Origin: Pseudogemmobacter lacusdianii
GTDB taxonomy: Bacteria > Pseudomonadota > Alphaproteobacteria > Rhodobacterales > Rhodobacteraceae
Direction: 5' to 3'
DNA: 64,000 nt
Assembly: GCF_030848395.1 (NCBI RefSeq)
Contig: NZ_JAVDBT010000004.1
Coordinates: 186,001-250,000, forward strand
Shown: positions 53,679-63,321 of the stretch, piece by piece
Layout: each line of letters starts with the position of its first letter
Position numbering within the stretch: the stretch's first letter is position 1
The notes under the pieces: generated by a model
Told to the model about the DNA's origin: nothing
The model's input: the letters and a program-made list of their open reading frames with translations, nothing else
Database searches by the model: none
Made by a program: the position numbers and the translations under genes

Positions 53679-54782
53679 TTGGCCGCAGCAGCCGAGGGTG
53701 ACGCCTACGTCGCATTCGATCATGTGCAAAAGAGTTACGATGGCGTTTCGTTGGTGGTCAAAGACCTCAACCTTTCGATCGCCAAGGGAGAATTCTTGAC
53801 GATGCTTGGGCCATCAGGCTCGGGCAAAACCACATGCCTGATGATGTTGGCCGGATTTGAGACGGCGACTCATGGGGAGATCCGGCTTGATGGGCGCAAC
53901 ATCAATCTGGTGCCGCCGCATAAGCGCGGCATTGGCATGGTGTTTCAGAATTATGCCCTGTTCCCGCATATGACGGTGGGAGAGAATCTTTCCTTCCCGC
54001 TGGAAGTGCGCGGCATGGGCAAGGATGAGCGTGAGACGCGGATCAAGCGCGCGCTGGATATGGTTCAGATGGGGGCCTTCGCCTCACGCCGCCCCGCGCA
54101 GCTTTCGGGCGGCCAGCAGCAAAGGATCGCTTTGGCGCGGGCCTTGGTGTTCGATCCCGCACTGGTCTTGATGGATGAGCCTTTGGGCGCGCTGGATAAG
54201 CAACTGCGTGAGCATATGCAGTTTGAGATCAAGCATTTGCATGAGCGGCTGGGCATCACGGTGGTCTATGTGACCCATGACCAGGGCGAAGCTTTGACCA
54301 TGTCGGACCGAGTGGCCGTCTTCAATGACGGGCGCATTCAGCAGCTCGCCCCTCCGGCCGATCTTTATGAACGGCCCGAAAACAGCTTCGTGGCGCAGTT
54401 CATTGGCGAGAACAACAAGCTTCCCGGCACGGTCGAGGAACTGAGCCAAGGCAAGGCCTTGGTCCGGCTTGCCACGGGCGAGTTGATCGATGCCACCCCG
54501 GTCAATGTGACCGAGAAGGGGCAGAAGACTTTGGTCTCCATCCGGCCCGAGCGGGTCGAATTCAAGCCCGAGATGATGCCTGCGGGCGCCCATACCATCG
54601 GCGCCGAGGTGCTTGAGGTGATCTATATGGGCGACATCCTGCGCGCGCGGCTGCGGGTCGCCGGCTCGGACGATTTCGTCATCAAGATGCGCAACACCCT
54701 TGGCCAGACCAAATTGGACCGAGGACAAAAGATCAATGTGGGCTGGCATCCGCAAGATGCCCGCGCGCTTGACCCGAGCTGA
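53679..54782 (+). CDS. ABC transporter ATP-binding protein, spermidine/putrescine type
   Basis: The ATPase of a polyamine-type importer, 367 residues. The nucleotide domain has Walker A GPSGSGKTT, the Q-loop VFQNYALFPH, signature LSGGQQQR, Walker B ALVLMDEPLGALD and switch THDQ. A C-terminal TOBE domain of about 120 residues follows (ERPENSFVAQFIGENNKLPG). The start is TTG 53679 (MAAAAEGDAYVAF), with GGGAG about eight bases upstream; ATG 53637 is in frame but poorly placed. It is the first of four genes. The substrate is inferred from family resemblance to PotA. Confidence 0.92.
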   Translation: MAAAAEGDAYVAFDHVQKSYDGVSLVVKDLNLSIAKGEFLTMLGPSGSGKTTCLMMLAGFETATHGEIRLDGRNINLVPPHKRGIGMVFQNYALFPHMTVGENLSFPLEVRGMGKDERETRIKRALDMVQMGAFASRRPAQLSGGQQQRIALARALVFDPALVLMDEPLGALDKQLREHMQFEIKHLHERLGITVVYVTHDQGEALTMSDRVAVFNDGRIQQLAPPADLYERPENSFVAQFIGENNKLPGTVEELSQGKALVRLATGELIDATPVNVTEKGQKTLVSIRPERVEFKPEMMPAGAHTIGAEVLEVIYMGDILRARLRVAGSDDFVIKMRNTLGQTKLDRGQKINVGWHPQDARALDPS

Positions 54783-54808
54783 CGCCGGAGAATGCGGCAG
54801 ACCAAAAC

Positions 54809-54827
54809 GGCCCCAAAAAAAGGGGCC
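54809..54827 (+). other. intercistronic hairpin between ATPase and binding-protein genes
   Basis: GGCCCC (54809-54814), seven A, GGGGCC (54822-54827), then an A-rich stretch rather than T. It is not a standard terminator. Hairpins in this place often protect or separate mRNA segments of unequal abundance in ABC operons. Confidence 0.55.
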
Positions 54828-54856
54828 ATTAAAAAAACCAACGGGAGAAGTTCGCT

Positions 54857-55930
54857 ATGAAGAAGATTCTGATTCTCTCCACCGCCTTGTGCGGCTTTGC
54901 CGCTTCGGCGCAGGCCGACATCACGGTGATGGGCTGGGGCGGCGCTTATGCCAACAGCCAGATTGAGGCCTATTTCAAACCCTTCACCGCCGCGACCGGC
55001 AAAAAAGTGGTTTCGGTCGATTCCGACAACCCCGCAACCCCGGTGAAATCGCAAGTCGAAGCCAATAACGTCACCATCGACGTGGCGGTTTTGGAAATCG
55101 CCGATGCGGTGCGGCTTTGCGACGAGGGCGCGTTGGTGCCTTTTGACTTCTCGGCATTGCCCAACGGTGCCGATGGCACGGGCGCCGAGGATGATTTCAT
55201 CGCCGGCACTTTGACCGAATGCATGATCCCGACGGATATTTTCTCGACCGTCGTGGCTTATGACGCGTCGAAATTCCCCGATGCTCCGCCGACCTCGATC
55301 GCCGATTTCTTCGATTTGGAGAAATTCCCCGGCAAGCGCGGTATCCGTAAGAATGCCAAAACCACGCTGGAAATGGCTTTGATGGCGGATGGCGTGCCAG
55401 CAGCCGAGGTTTATGCCTTGCTGGAAACCGATGAGGGTGTGGACCGCGCCTTTGCCAAGCTCGACACCATCAAGAAGGATGCGGTCTTCTGGGAAGCGGG
55501 CGCACAGCCGCCGCAATTGCTGGCCGATGGCGAGGTGGTGATGACCACAGCTTACAACGGCCGGATCTTCAATGCGGTGCAGTTGGAGAGCAAGCCCTTT
55601 GCCATCGTTTGGGATGGTCAGGTCTTTGAATGGGAAGGCATGGCGATCCCGAAAGGTGCCCCGAATGAGGCTGACGCTTTGGAGTTGATCCATTTCGCCA
55701 CCGCCTCGGAGCAGTTGGCGAAAGCGGCAGAGTTCATCTCTTACGGCCCGCCGCGCAAATCCTCGGCTTCGCTGGTTGGCAATATCCAAGGCAAGGAAGA
55801 GCCGATGGGCCCGAACCTGCCGACCGATCCGGCGAATATGACCAATGCGCTGGGTTCGTCGTTGGACTTCTGGGTCGACCGCGACATTCAGCTGAATGAG
55901 CGTTTCAACGCCTGGCTCGCCTCGAACTAA
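54857..55930 (+). CDS. extracellular substrate-binding protein, spermidine/putrescine type
   Basis: A periplasmic receptor of 357 residues with signal peptide MKKILILSTALCGFAASAQA. ITVMGWGGAYANSQIEAYFK, VDVAVLEIADAV-type (IDVAVLEIADAVRLCDEG), FPGKRGIRKNAKTTLEMAL and TTAYNGRIFNA are typical of the family 1/PotD-PotF-like group. ATG 54857 has ACGGGAGAAG upstream. The ligand cannot be fixed by sequence; polyamine is the family default. Confidence 0.9.
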   Translation: MKKILILSTALCGFAASAQADITVMGWGGAYANSQIEAYFKPFTAATGKKVVSVDSDNPATPVKSQVEANNVTIDVAVLEIADAVRLCDEGALVPFDFSALPNGADGTGAEDDFIAGTLTECMIPTDIFSTVVAYDASKFPDAPPTSIADFFDLEKFPGKRGIRKNAKTTLEMALMADGVPAAEVYALLETDEGVDRAFAKLDTIKKDAVFWEAGAQPPQLLADGEVVMTTAYNGRIFNAVQLESKPFAIVWDGQVFEWEGMAIPKGAPNEADALELIHFATASEQLAKAAEFISYGPPRKSSASLVGNIQGKEEPMGPNLPTDPANMTNALGSSLDFWVDRDIQLNERFNAWLASN

Positions 55931-56024
55931 GGGCTTGCCGATGGACTGGGGGCTGCAGGACGCAGACCCCAGCCTGAACGACCGGGGCAGGGCGCTTTGG
56001 CGCATTGCCCCGGTATGAGATGCG

Positions 56025-57341
56025 ATGATCCCGCCGCAAGGATGCCCCCTTTCGGCCTTTCGAACCAGCGAGGCACAGCCCTTGACCCCTGCGGCCCCTA
56101 TCACACCCGCGATGCTGACCACCGCAGATGGACGCCCGCTAAAGGCGGCTTTGGCAGCGGCGCAAGCCCGCTCAAAACGCCGGGCTTTGTTCTTGGTGCT
56201 GCCATTGCTTTTGTTCGTTGTGATCAGCTTCGTGATCCCAATTGGGCAGATGTTGCAGCGGTCGTTCTACCATGACGGTTTTTCGAAATCCGCCCCGGCC
56301 TTGCAGGCTTGGTTTGCCGAAAACCCGCTGGGCACCGAGCCGGATGAGGCGGCCTATGCCGCTTTGGTCGCGGATCTTGCTTTGATGCAAGAGACGCGGG
56401 CTGCGGGTGATGCTGGCACGCGGATCAACTATACGCTGCCGGGGGCGCGGTCGCTTTACACCTCGGCCGCGCGGGGGGCCAAGAAGCTGGAGCCACCCTT
56501 CAAAGAGGCTTTGCTGGCCGAGGATGCCAAATGGGCCGATCCGCGGCTTTGGGTAGCGATGCGTTCGGCTGCCTCGCCTTGGACGGCGGATTTCTACATG
56601 ATCGCTGCCGATTTGCAGCTGGCGGCCGATGGCGGCGTGGAGCGCGCGCCTGAGACGCAGCGCGTCTATGTCGCGCTTTACATCAAGACGATTTTTCTGG
56701 CGGCTTTGATCACCGGCATTTGCCTGCTTTTGGCCTTTCCGATCGCGCATTTGCTGGCGACTTTGCCAATGGCCAAGGCCAATCTTTTGCTGATCTTGGT
56801 GCTGCTGCCGTTCTGGACCTCGCTTTTGGTGCGGACGACCAGTTGGATCGTTCTTTTGCAAGATCAAGGGGTTATCAACTCATTCTTGGTCTATCTGGGA
56901 GCGATTGGCGATGATGGCCGCCTGCGGATGATCTATAATCAGACCGGGACGATCATCGTGATGGTGCATATCTTGCTGCCCTTCATGGTGCTGCCGCTTT
57001 ACTCGGTCATGCGGGTGATCCCGCCCAGCTACGCCCGGGCCGCGCGCTCTTTGGGTGCCACGAGCTGGACCACGTTCCGGCGGATCTACCTGCCGCAAAC
57101 CCTGCCCGGCATTGGCGCAGGCGCGCTTTTGGTCTTCATTCTGGCGGTGGGCTATTACATCACCCCGGCCTTGGTCGGCGGCGCTGATGGGATGCTTTAT
57201 TCCAACATGATCTCCTTCCATATGAACAAGGCCAATTGGTCGATGGCGGCGGCTTTGGCCACGCTTTTGCTGCTGGGCGTCTTGGTGCTTTACTGGCTTT
57301 ATGACCGCCTTGTTGGCATCGACAACCTCAAGCTCGGATAA
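56025..57341 (+). CDS. ABC transporter permease (PotB-like), long periplasmic segment
   Basis: 438 residues, longer than usual (about 290-310). After the first helix (LFLVLPLLLFVVISFVIPIG) there is an extra periplasmic segment of about 150 residues (SFYHDGFSKSAPALQAWFAE ... ETQRVYVALYIKT) that I cannot assign. The permease core has five helices and the cytoplasmic EAA-like loop YARAARSLGATSWTTFRRIYLPQTLPG. ATG 56025 is used; ATG 56112 would remove a 29-residue Pro-rich leader and is possible. Confidence 0.9.
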   Translation: MIPPQGCPLSAFRTSEAQPLTPAAPITPAMLTTADGRPLKAALAAAQARSKRRALFLVLPLLLFVVISFVIPIGQMLQRSFYHDGFSKSAPALQAWFAENPLGTEPDEAAYAALVADLALMQETRAAGDAGTRINYTLPGARSLYTSAARGAKKLEPPFKEALLAEDAKWADPRLWVAMRSAASPWTADFYMIAADLQLAADGGVERAPETQRVYVALYIKTIFLAALITGICLLLAFPIAHLLATLPMAKANLLLILVLLPFWTSLLVRTTSWIVLLQDQGVINSFLVYLGAIGDDGRLRMIYNQTGTIIVMVHILLPFMVLPLYSVMRVIPPSYARAARSLGATSWTTFRRIYLPQTLPGIGAGALLVFILAVGYYITPALVGGADGMLYSNMISFHMNKANWSMAAALATLLLLGVLVLYWLYDRLVGIDNLKLG

Positions 57342-57352
57342 GGAAACGCACA

Positions 57353-58285
57353 ATGGCCCTGCCAACCTATGCCTCTCCGCTCGAGCGTCTGTGGCACTAT
57401 GCTTATCTGGTGATCTGCACGCTGATCTTCATCTTCCTGATCGCCCCGATCTTGGTGATCATGCCGCTTTCGTTCAACGCTGAGCCTTATTTCACCTTTA
57501 CCGAAGCCATGTTGCGCTTGGCTCCAGAGGGCTTTTCGCTGCGCTGGTATGAGGCTTTGCTGACCACGGGTATGATGAACCCCGAAGCCGTGGCGGGCTG
57601 GTGGTCAGATGTCTGGGCCAATGCGGCTTGGGTGAAGGCGGCGAAAAACTCGTTCATCATCGGCTTCTGGGCGACCGTTTTGGCGACGACTTTGGGCACA
57701 TTGGCGGCGCTGGGCCTGTCGCGCCCCGATATGCCCTATCGCCGCGCGATCATGGCGATCCTGATCTCGCCGATGATCGTGCCGATCATCATCATCGCGG
57801 CGGGGACCTTCTTCTTTTACTCGGCACCTTGCGGGGTGATCGGGGTGGATTGTGGCCGGCTGACTTCGACCTATTCGGGGGTGATCTTGGCCCATACCAC
57901 ATTGGGCATTCCCTTCGTGATCATCACCGTGACGGCGACGCTTTCGGGCTTTGACCAAAGCCTTGTGCGGGCGGCGGCCAGCCTTGGGGCCAATCCGCGC
58001 GCGACCTTCTTCCGGGTGATCTTGCCCTTGATCTTGCCCGGCGTGATCTCGGGGGCGTTGTTCGCCTTCGTCACCTCGTTTGATGAGGTGGTGGCGGTGC
58101 TTTTCATCGCTGGACCCGAGCAGCAGACCATCCCGCGCCAGATGTGGAACGGCATCCGCGAGCAGATCAGCCCAGCGATCTTGTCGGTGGCGACGATCCT
58201 TGTGGTGATCTCGATCGCGCTTTTGGCCACGGTTGAGCTGTTGCGTCGCCGTTCGGACCGGCTGCGCGGGGTCACGGGGCGGTAG
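57353..58285 (+). CDS. ABC transporter permease (PotC-like)
   Basis: The second membrane subunit, 310 residues with six helices. The EAA loop is LVRAAASLGANPRATFFRVILPLILPG, and TSFDEVVAVLFIAGPEQQTIPRQMW is typical of PotC. It starts 11 bases after the previous gene. A terminator follows, closing the four-gene operon. Confidence 0.93.
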   Translation: MALPTYASPLERLWHYAYLVICTLIFIFLIAPILVIMPLSFNAEPYFTFTEAMLRLAPEGFSLRWYEALLTTGMMNPEAVAGWWSDVWANAAWVKAAKNSFIIGFWATVLATTLGTLAALGLSRPDMPYRRAIMAILISPMIVPIIIIAAGTFFFYSAPCGVIGVDCGRLTSTYSGVILAHTTLGIPFVIITVTATLSGFDQSLVRAAASLGANPRATFFRVILPLILPGVISGALFAFVTSFDEVVAVLFIAGPEQQTIPRQMWNGIREQISPAILSVATILVVISIALLATVELLRRRSDRLRGVTGR

Positions 58286-58313
58286 GTTTCTGGCCTTTGG
58301 GGACAATGGCAGG

Positions 58314-58343
58314 GGCGGCGCAGGTTTTGCGCCGCCTTTTGTT
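58314..58343 (+). terminator. terminator of the ABC operon
   Basis: GGCGGCGC (58314-58321) and GCGCCGCC (58329-58336), then TTTTGTTT. It lies 29 bases after the last permease gene. Confidence 0.9.
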
Positions 58344-58444
58344 TGGAGCCGTCGCATCTGGCGCTGTTAAAAGGTGACAGCTGCGTGGAAGCCACTAATC
58401 TACCTAGTTAATACGTTCATCATATTGCTCGGGAAGGGCAAAGT

Positions 58445-61360
58445 ATGAGTGCAGAGCTGCGCGCCGCGCCACCCGCTTATAGCGCCTCCATCCAGCGTCA
58501 AGGCGAGGCTTTGGCCCGCCGCCTTCAGCCGCAGATGCAAGGCGAGGTGACAGCGGCGGCCTTTGACCGCGGCCGCTATGCCACCGATGCCTCGATCTAT
58601 CAGATCATGCCTTTGGCGGTGGCTTTCCCGAAGGATGCCACGGACCTGCAAGCGGCTTTGAGCGTGGCGCAAAAGACCGGCGTGCCCGTCATCGCGCGGG
58701 GCGGTGGCACCAGCCAAAACGGCCAGCCTTTGGGCGCTGGGCTGGTGTTGGATTTCAGCCGGTATTTCAACGGATTGCTGGAGCTTGATACCGGATCTCG
58801 GCAGGTGGTGGTGCAGCCGGGCATGGTGCTCGAACGGCTGAACACCCGGCTGCGGGCTGAGGGGTTGTTCTTTCCGGTGGAGCCGTCGACCGCCAGTCGC
58901 TGCACTTTGGGCGGCATGGCGGGCAACAATTCCTGCGGCGCGCGTTCGCTGGCCTATGGCAAGATGGTCGACAATGTGCGGGCGGTCGAAGGGCTGATGG
59001 CCAGCGGTGAGGCGGTCCGCTTTGTCCTGCAAAGCCCAGCCCACCCGGCTCTGAGCCGCGCCCAAGCTTTGGCCGAGGTCGAACGCGCCGAGATTGAGGC
59101 GCGTTTCCCGAAGGTGCAGCGCCGTGTCGGCGGCTATAACCTCGACGCGCTTTTGGCACAGACGCCCAATCCGGCGCATCTGATGGTAGGCTCCGAAGGC
59201 ACTTTGGCGCTGACGACGGCGCTGACGCTGCAACTCGCGCCTTTGCCCGCGCGTCGCGTGATGGGCGTCTGTCACTTCCCCAGCTTCCGCGCCGCGATGG
59301 AGGCGACGCGGCATATCGTGGCTTTGGGCCCGACAGCGGTGGAGCTGGTCGACAATAATGTGCTGACTTTGGGGGCCGAGATTGCGCTGTTCCAGCGCAC
59401 GTTGAGCAAGATCACCAAGGGCCACCCGGATTGCCTTTTGTTGGTGGAATTCGCCGGTGAGTCCGAGGGCGCTTTGGCGCAAGAGCTGAAGCGCTTGGAC
59501 CAGTGCATGTCCGATCACGGGTATTCCGGTGCAGTGGTCGAGATCACTGAAGCCGCCGCGCAGCGCGAGGTTTGGGAGATGCGCGAGGCTTGCCTCAACA
59601 TCATGATGTCGGCGACGGGCGATGCAAAACCCGTCAGCTTCATCGAAGATTGCGCGGTGCCGCTGGAGCATTTGGCCGATTACACCGATGAAATCACCGA
59701 GCTTTTTGCAAGGCACAACACGCGCGGCACATGGTATGCCCATGCCTCGGAGGGCTGTCTGCATGTGCGGCCGATCCTGAATCTGAAAGACCCGCGCGGG
59801 CTTGCCGCGATGCGGGCCATTGCCGAAGAGGCCTGCGCTTTGGTGCGCCGCTTCAAGGGCTCGCATTCCGGCGAGCATGGCGATGGCATCTCGCGGTCGG
59901 AATTCCACCGGATGATGTTTGGTGATCGGATTGTGGCGGCGTTTGAGGGCGTGAAGGATGCCTTTGATCCCAAAGGCCTTCTAAATCCCGGCAAGATTGT
60001 GCGGCCCTACCGGATGGATGATCCGGCCTTGATGCGCTTTGCCCCGGGCTATCATGTGGCCGAGCCTGTGCAACAGGCCTTGGATTGGTCCGACAAGGGC
60101 GGCTTTGGCGGTGCGATCGAGATGTGCAACAACAATGGCACCTGCCGCAAGCTGGCGGGTGGGGTGATGTGCCCAAGCTACCGTGTCACCGGGCAAGAGC
60201 AGCATCTGACGCGCGGGCGGGCCAATGCTTTGCGGCTGGCGATCTCGGGCCAGTTGGGGGAAGGGGCGCTGACCTCAACGGCGATGAAGGAAAGCATGGC
60301 GCTTTGTGTTGGCTGCAAGGGCTGTCGGCAGGAATGCCCGACGGGCGTTGACATGGCCAAGATGAAGATCGAGGTGCTGCATCACTATCACGCGCGCCAC
60401 GGTCTGCCTTTGCGCGAGCGGTTGGTGGCTTACTTGCCGCGCTATGCGCCTTTTGTGGCGCGTTTGCGGGGCTTGGCCAATCTGCGCGACCGGGTGCCGG
60501 GGCTGGCTTGGCTGTCTGAGAGGCTTTTGGGTCTGGCCGCCGACCGGCCCTTGCCGGTTTGGGCGAAACCTTGGGCCGAGGGCGGGCGGGTCTCGACCCC
60601 AGAAGACGTGCAGGGCGATGGCCGAGATCTGGTGCTCTTTGGCGATACGTTCAACCGGTATTTCGAGCCGGAGAATCTGACCGCCGCGACGCGGGTTCTC
60701 AGCGCGGCGGGATACCGGCTGCACCGGGTGCCGGTGCAGGGCAGGCCTTTGTGCTGCGGGCGCAGCTTCATGGCCTCGGGCCAGACCACCGAAGCGCGCA
60801 AAGAATTGCAGCGTAGCCGCGACGCCCTTTTGCCTTATGTTCAGCGCGGCGCGCGGGTGGTGGGGTTGGAGCCTTCGTGCCTTTTGACCTTCCGCGATGA
60901 GGCGCTTAGCCTTTTGCCGGGGGATGAGAGCCAAAGGCTTGCCGAGGCGACGCAGCTGATTGAAGAGGCTTTGGCGCAGGATCTGCGCGCGGGGCTGGTG
61001 GCGCTGGATCTGGACGCGCTGCCAAAGGTGGCGCATCTGCATGGCCATTGCCACCAAAAGGCCTTGGGCGCGATGGGCGCGGTGGAGCAGGTGTTGCGCG
61101 CGGTGCCAGAGCTGCGGGTCGAGACGATCCCCTCAAGCTGCTGCGGTATGGCAGGCGCCTTTGGCCATCAGGCCGAAACGCTTGAGTTCTCGCGCGCTAT
61201 GGGGGAGCTGAGCCTCTTGCCAGCGGTGCGGGCGGCGGGGGCCGAGGATTGGATCATTGCCGATGGCACCAGTTGCCGCGCCCAGATCAAGGATGGCAGC
61301 GGGCGGCAGGGCCGGCATGTGGTGCGGCTGTTGGAGGCCTGTCTGAAGGGGCCTGCGTGA
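58445..61360 (+). CDS. FAD-binding and Fe-S-binding D-2-hydroxyacid dehydrogenase (YdiJ-like)
   Basis: A 971-residue fusion enzyme. The N-terminal FAD domain has VIARGGGTSQNGQPLGAGLV and GGMAGNNSCGARS; the FAD-oxidase C domain has YAHASEGCLHVRP and GSHSGEHGDG. Next are two 4Fe-4S clusters (NGTCRKL...MCPSYR and LCVGCKGCRQECPTGVDM) and two Cys-rich CCG domains (LCCGRSF and SCCGMAGAFGHQAETLEFS). YdiJ members oxidise D-2-hydroxyglutarate or D-lactate into the electron chain. GGGAAGGG precedes ATG 58445. It follows the polyamine operon terminator, so it is probably a separate unit. Confidence 0.93.
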   Translation: MSAELRAAPPAYSASIQRQGEALARRLQPQMQGEVTAAAFDRGRYATDASIYQIMPLAVAFPKDATDLQAALSVAQKTGVPVIARGGGTSQNGQPLGAGLVLDFSRYFNGLLELDTGSRQVVVQPGMVLERLNTRLRAEGLFFPVEPSTASRCTLGGMAGNNSCGARSLAYGKMVDNVRAVEGLMASGEAVRFVLQSPAHPALSRAQALAEVERAEIEARFPKVQRRVGGYNLDALLAQTPNPAHLMVGSEGTLALTTALTLQLAPLPARRVMGVCHFPSFRAAMEATRHIVALGPTAVELVDNNVLTLGAEIALFQRTLSKITKGHPDCLLLVEFAGESEGALAQELKRLDQCMSDHGYSGAVVEITEAAAQREVWEMREACLNIMMSATGDAKPVSFIEDCAVPLEHLADYTDEITELFARHNTRGTWYAHASEGCLHVRPILNLKDPRGLAAMRAIAEEACALVRRFKGSHSGEHGDGISRSEFHRMMFGDRIVAAFEGVKDAFDPKGLLNPGKIVRPYRMDDPALMRFAPGYHVAEPVQQALDWSDKGGFGGAIEMCNNNGTCRKLAGGVMCPSYRVTGQEQHLTRGRANALRLAISGQLGEGALTSTAMKESMALCVGCKGCRQECPTGVDMAKMKIEVLHHYHARHGLPLRERLVAYLPRYAPFVARLRGLANLRDRVPGLAWLSERLLGLAADRPLPVWAKPWAEGGRVSTPEDVQGDGRDLVLFGDTFNRYFEPENLTAATRVLSAAGYRLHRVPVQGRPLCCGRSFMASGQTTEARKELQRSRDALLPYVQRGARVVGLEPSCLLTFRDEALSLLPGDESQRLAEATQLIEEALAQDLRAGLVALDLDALPKVAHLHGHCHQKALGAMGAVEQVLRAVPELRVETIPSSCCGMAGAFGHQAETLEFSRAMGELSLLPAVRAAGAEDWIIADGTSCRAQIKDGSGRQGRHVVRLLEACLKGPA

Positions 61361-61402
61361 GGCGCGGTGTCGCGCAGCTTAAGCCAAGCGGCGCGCGGGG
61401 CC

Positions 61403-62452
61403 TTAACTCTCGCTGAGTTGCGGGATCGAAAGCTCATCCGCGATGCGGTCCAGCTCGGCCTGCAGAGCTTGGTGCAGGGGGATGCCTTCGGTCAGATGTT
61501 TGGCGCGCAAGGCGGAGCGGCCCTCTCCGGGGATACGGGGGGGCTCATGTCCGGGCAGGGGCGTTGAGGCGCGCAACTCGGCAAAGCTGCGGGTCGCGGC
61601 GGCGATGAAATCCCCCAACTCGCCGAAAGCGGCAATGTCGATGGCGGCGACGAATTGGCCGGTGTTGGTGGGGGTGGCGGTGTCGGTGGTGAAATCCACC
61701 ACATCAGAGCCAAAGGCCGCCCCGTTCAGCACCCCCGCCAAGAGGCCGATTGCGGTGGCAAGGCCGTAGCCTTTTGGCCCGCCGATGGGCAGCAAAAAGC
61801 CCTCATCGCGGCGGTTTGGGTCGGTCAAAGGCTGGCCGTCACGGCCGACCATCCAGCCCTCGGGCATCGGTTCGCCACGTTGGGCGAGGGTCTTGATCTT
61901 GCCCACCGCCGCCACGGTGGTGGCCATGTCGAGCACGAAAGCATCCTTGTCACCGGGCGTGGCAATGGCGAGCGGGTTGGTGCCAAGCAGCAGATCAGTG
62001 CCGCCCCAAGGCGCCACATGATTGGCGCTGCCAACGGCGGCACAGATGCCGATCATGCCGCTCTCTGCCTGAGGTCGCACATATAAAGCCGCAGGCCCGG
62101 CGTGATTGTTGCCGCGCAAACCCACCCAGCCGATCCCGGCCAGCCGCGCCTTGGCCATCGCCAGATCGCAAGCCATCGCCATGCCAAGATGACCAAGGCC
62201 ATTGTCACCATCAATCAGCGCGGTCGCAGCGGTCTCGCGCAACACTCGGGGCGTGGCGCTTGGATTGCAGCCGCCGCCCTTCAAGCGGTTCACATATTGC
62301 CGCAGCCGGAAAAGCCCGTGGGTGTCGTAGCCCAAAAGATCCGCCTCGACCATCAGACCGGCCACCTTGGCGGCATCGGCCTGAGGCACGCCCAGCGTGG
62401 TAAAAGCGCGGGTGACAAAGCGGGTGAGCGCGGATGCGGGAAGCGGGGCCAT
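61403..62452 (-). CDS. malate/L-lactate dehydrogenase family oxidoreductase (Ldh_2)
   Basis: A NAD(P)-dependent 2-oxoacid reductase of 349 residues. VEADLLGYDTHGLFRLRQYV, DGDNGLGHLGMAMACDLA, GLRGNNHAGPAALYV, GTNPLAIATPGDKDAFVLDMATT and GPKGYGLATAIGLLAG are family motifs. Members reduce pyruvate, sulfopyruvate, ureidoglycolate products and other 2-oxoacids, so the substrate is open. ATG 62452 lies two bases after the stop of the permease gene, so the enzyme belongs to the transporter operon and probably acts on the imported compound or its product. Confidence 0.9.
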   Translation of the reverse strand: MAPLPASALTRFVTRAFTTLGVPQADAAKVAGLMVEADLLGYDTHGLFRLRQYVNRLKGGGCNPSATPRVLRETAATALIDGDNGLGHLGMAMACDLAMAKARLAGIGWVGLRGNNHAGPAALYVRPQAESGMIGICAAVGSANHVAPWGGTDLLLGTNPLAIATPGDKDAFVLDMATTVAAVGKIKTLAQRGEPMPEGWMVGRDGQPLTDPNRRDEGFLLPIGGPKGYGLATAIGLLAGVLNGAAFGSDVVDFTTDTATPTNTGQFVAAIDIAAFGELGDFIAAATRSFAELRASTPLPGHEPPRIPGEGRSALRAKHLTEGIPLHQALQAELDRIADELSIPQLSES

Positions 62453-62454
62453 GG

Positions 62455-63321
62455 TTAGCCCTCGCCCCCAGTGCTGACGCGGTCTTTTTGCCAAAAGACG
62501 ATGCGGCGTTGGGCAAAGGAGACCAGCGTGAAGATCGCAAGCCCGATGATCGACAGGTACAGGATCAGCGAGAAGACGCGCGGCGTGTTGAGCTGGCTGG
62601 CAGCGGTGCGGATCAACTCACCAAAGCCTTTGCCGCCGCCGAGGAATTCGCCGGTGATCGCCCCGGCCATCACGCCGACCGAGCCGATTTTAAGCCCGGT
62701 GAAGACCTGCGGCAAAGCCATTGGCAGCTTCATCTTGATCAGGGTTTGCCAGCGGCTCGCGCCCATGGTGCGGAAAAGGTTGCGGCTGTTCACATCGGCG
62801 GAATGTAGCCCCGCAGCGGTGCCGACAACGATCGGGAAGGTGGCGATGAAGGCCGCCAGCGCCACTTTGCTGTCGATGTCAAAGCCAAGCCACGCCACGA
62901 ACAAGGGCGCGAAGGCGACTTTCGGCATCGTGTCGATGGCGACGAGATAGGGCATGATCGCCTGTTCGCCAAAGGCGGTCTCGCCGACGATCACGCCAAG
63001 GGTGAAGCCAATCAGCATGGCCAAAAGGAAGCCGTAAAACACTTCTTTGAGGGTGATCCACAAAGCGCCCAGCATATATTGGCCGGTGAGAAGGTTTTTG
63101 CCGACAAAGATAAGGTCTTTAAGGGTTTCGTAAGGGGTTGGCAGGATGATCCGGCTGACCATGCCAAAGCGCGTGACCAAATCCCAAAGGAGGATGAAGA
63201 CCGCAAAGACGAAAAGCATTTTGGCCGCGCGCGGCACCCGGTCCAGCCAGCCGGTCTCTTCTTTCCAGACAGTGTCCTCTTCGGTGGCGGGACTGCTGTC
63301 GGCAATGCGTTCGAGGCTCAT
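62455..63321 (-). CDS. ABC transporter permease, nitrate/sulfonate/taurine family
   Basis: 288 residues with six or seven helices after a hydrophilic N terminus of about 30. The EAA loop NSRNLFRTMGASRWQTLIKM is followed by KLPMALPQVFTGLKIGSVGV and GEFLGGGKGFGELI, the pattern of the SsuC/TauC group (sulfonates, nitrate, thiamine precursors and similar). The start ATG 63321 overlaps the ATPase stop by four bases (ATGA). Confidence 0.92.
   Translation of the reverse strand: MSLERIADSSPATEEDTVWKEETGWLDRVPRAAKMLFVFAVFILLWDLVTRFGMVSRIILPTPYETLKDLIFVGKNLLTGQYMLGALWITLKEVFYGFLLAMLIGFTLGVIVGETAFGEQAIMPYLVAIDTMPKVAFAPLFVAWLGFDIDSKVALAAFIATFPIVVGTAAGLHSADVNSRNLFRTMGASRWQTLIKMKLPMALPQVFTGLKIGSVGVMAGAITGEFLGGGKGFGELIRTAASQLNTPRVFSLILYLSIIGLAIFTLVSFAQRRIVFWQKDRVSTGGEG

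Noticed and set aside
53265-58343. tRNA-Leu as a possible integration site for the following ABC operon
   Set aside because: No integrase, no repeated tRNA 3' end and no change in composition beyond it; the operon looks native.
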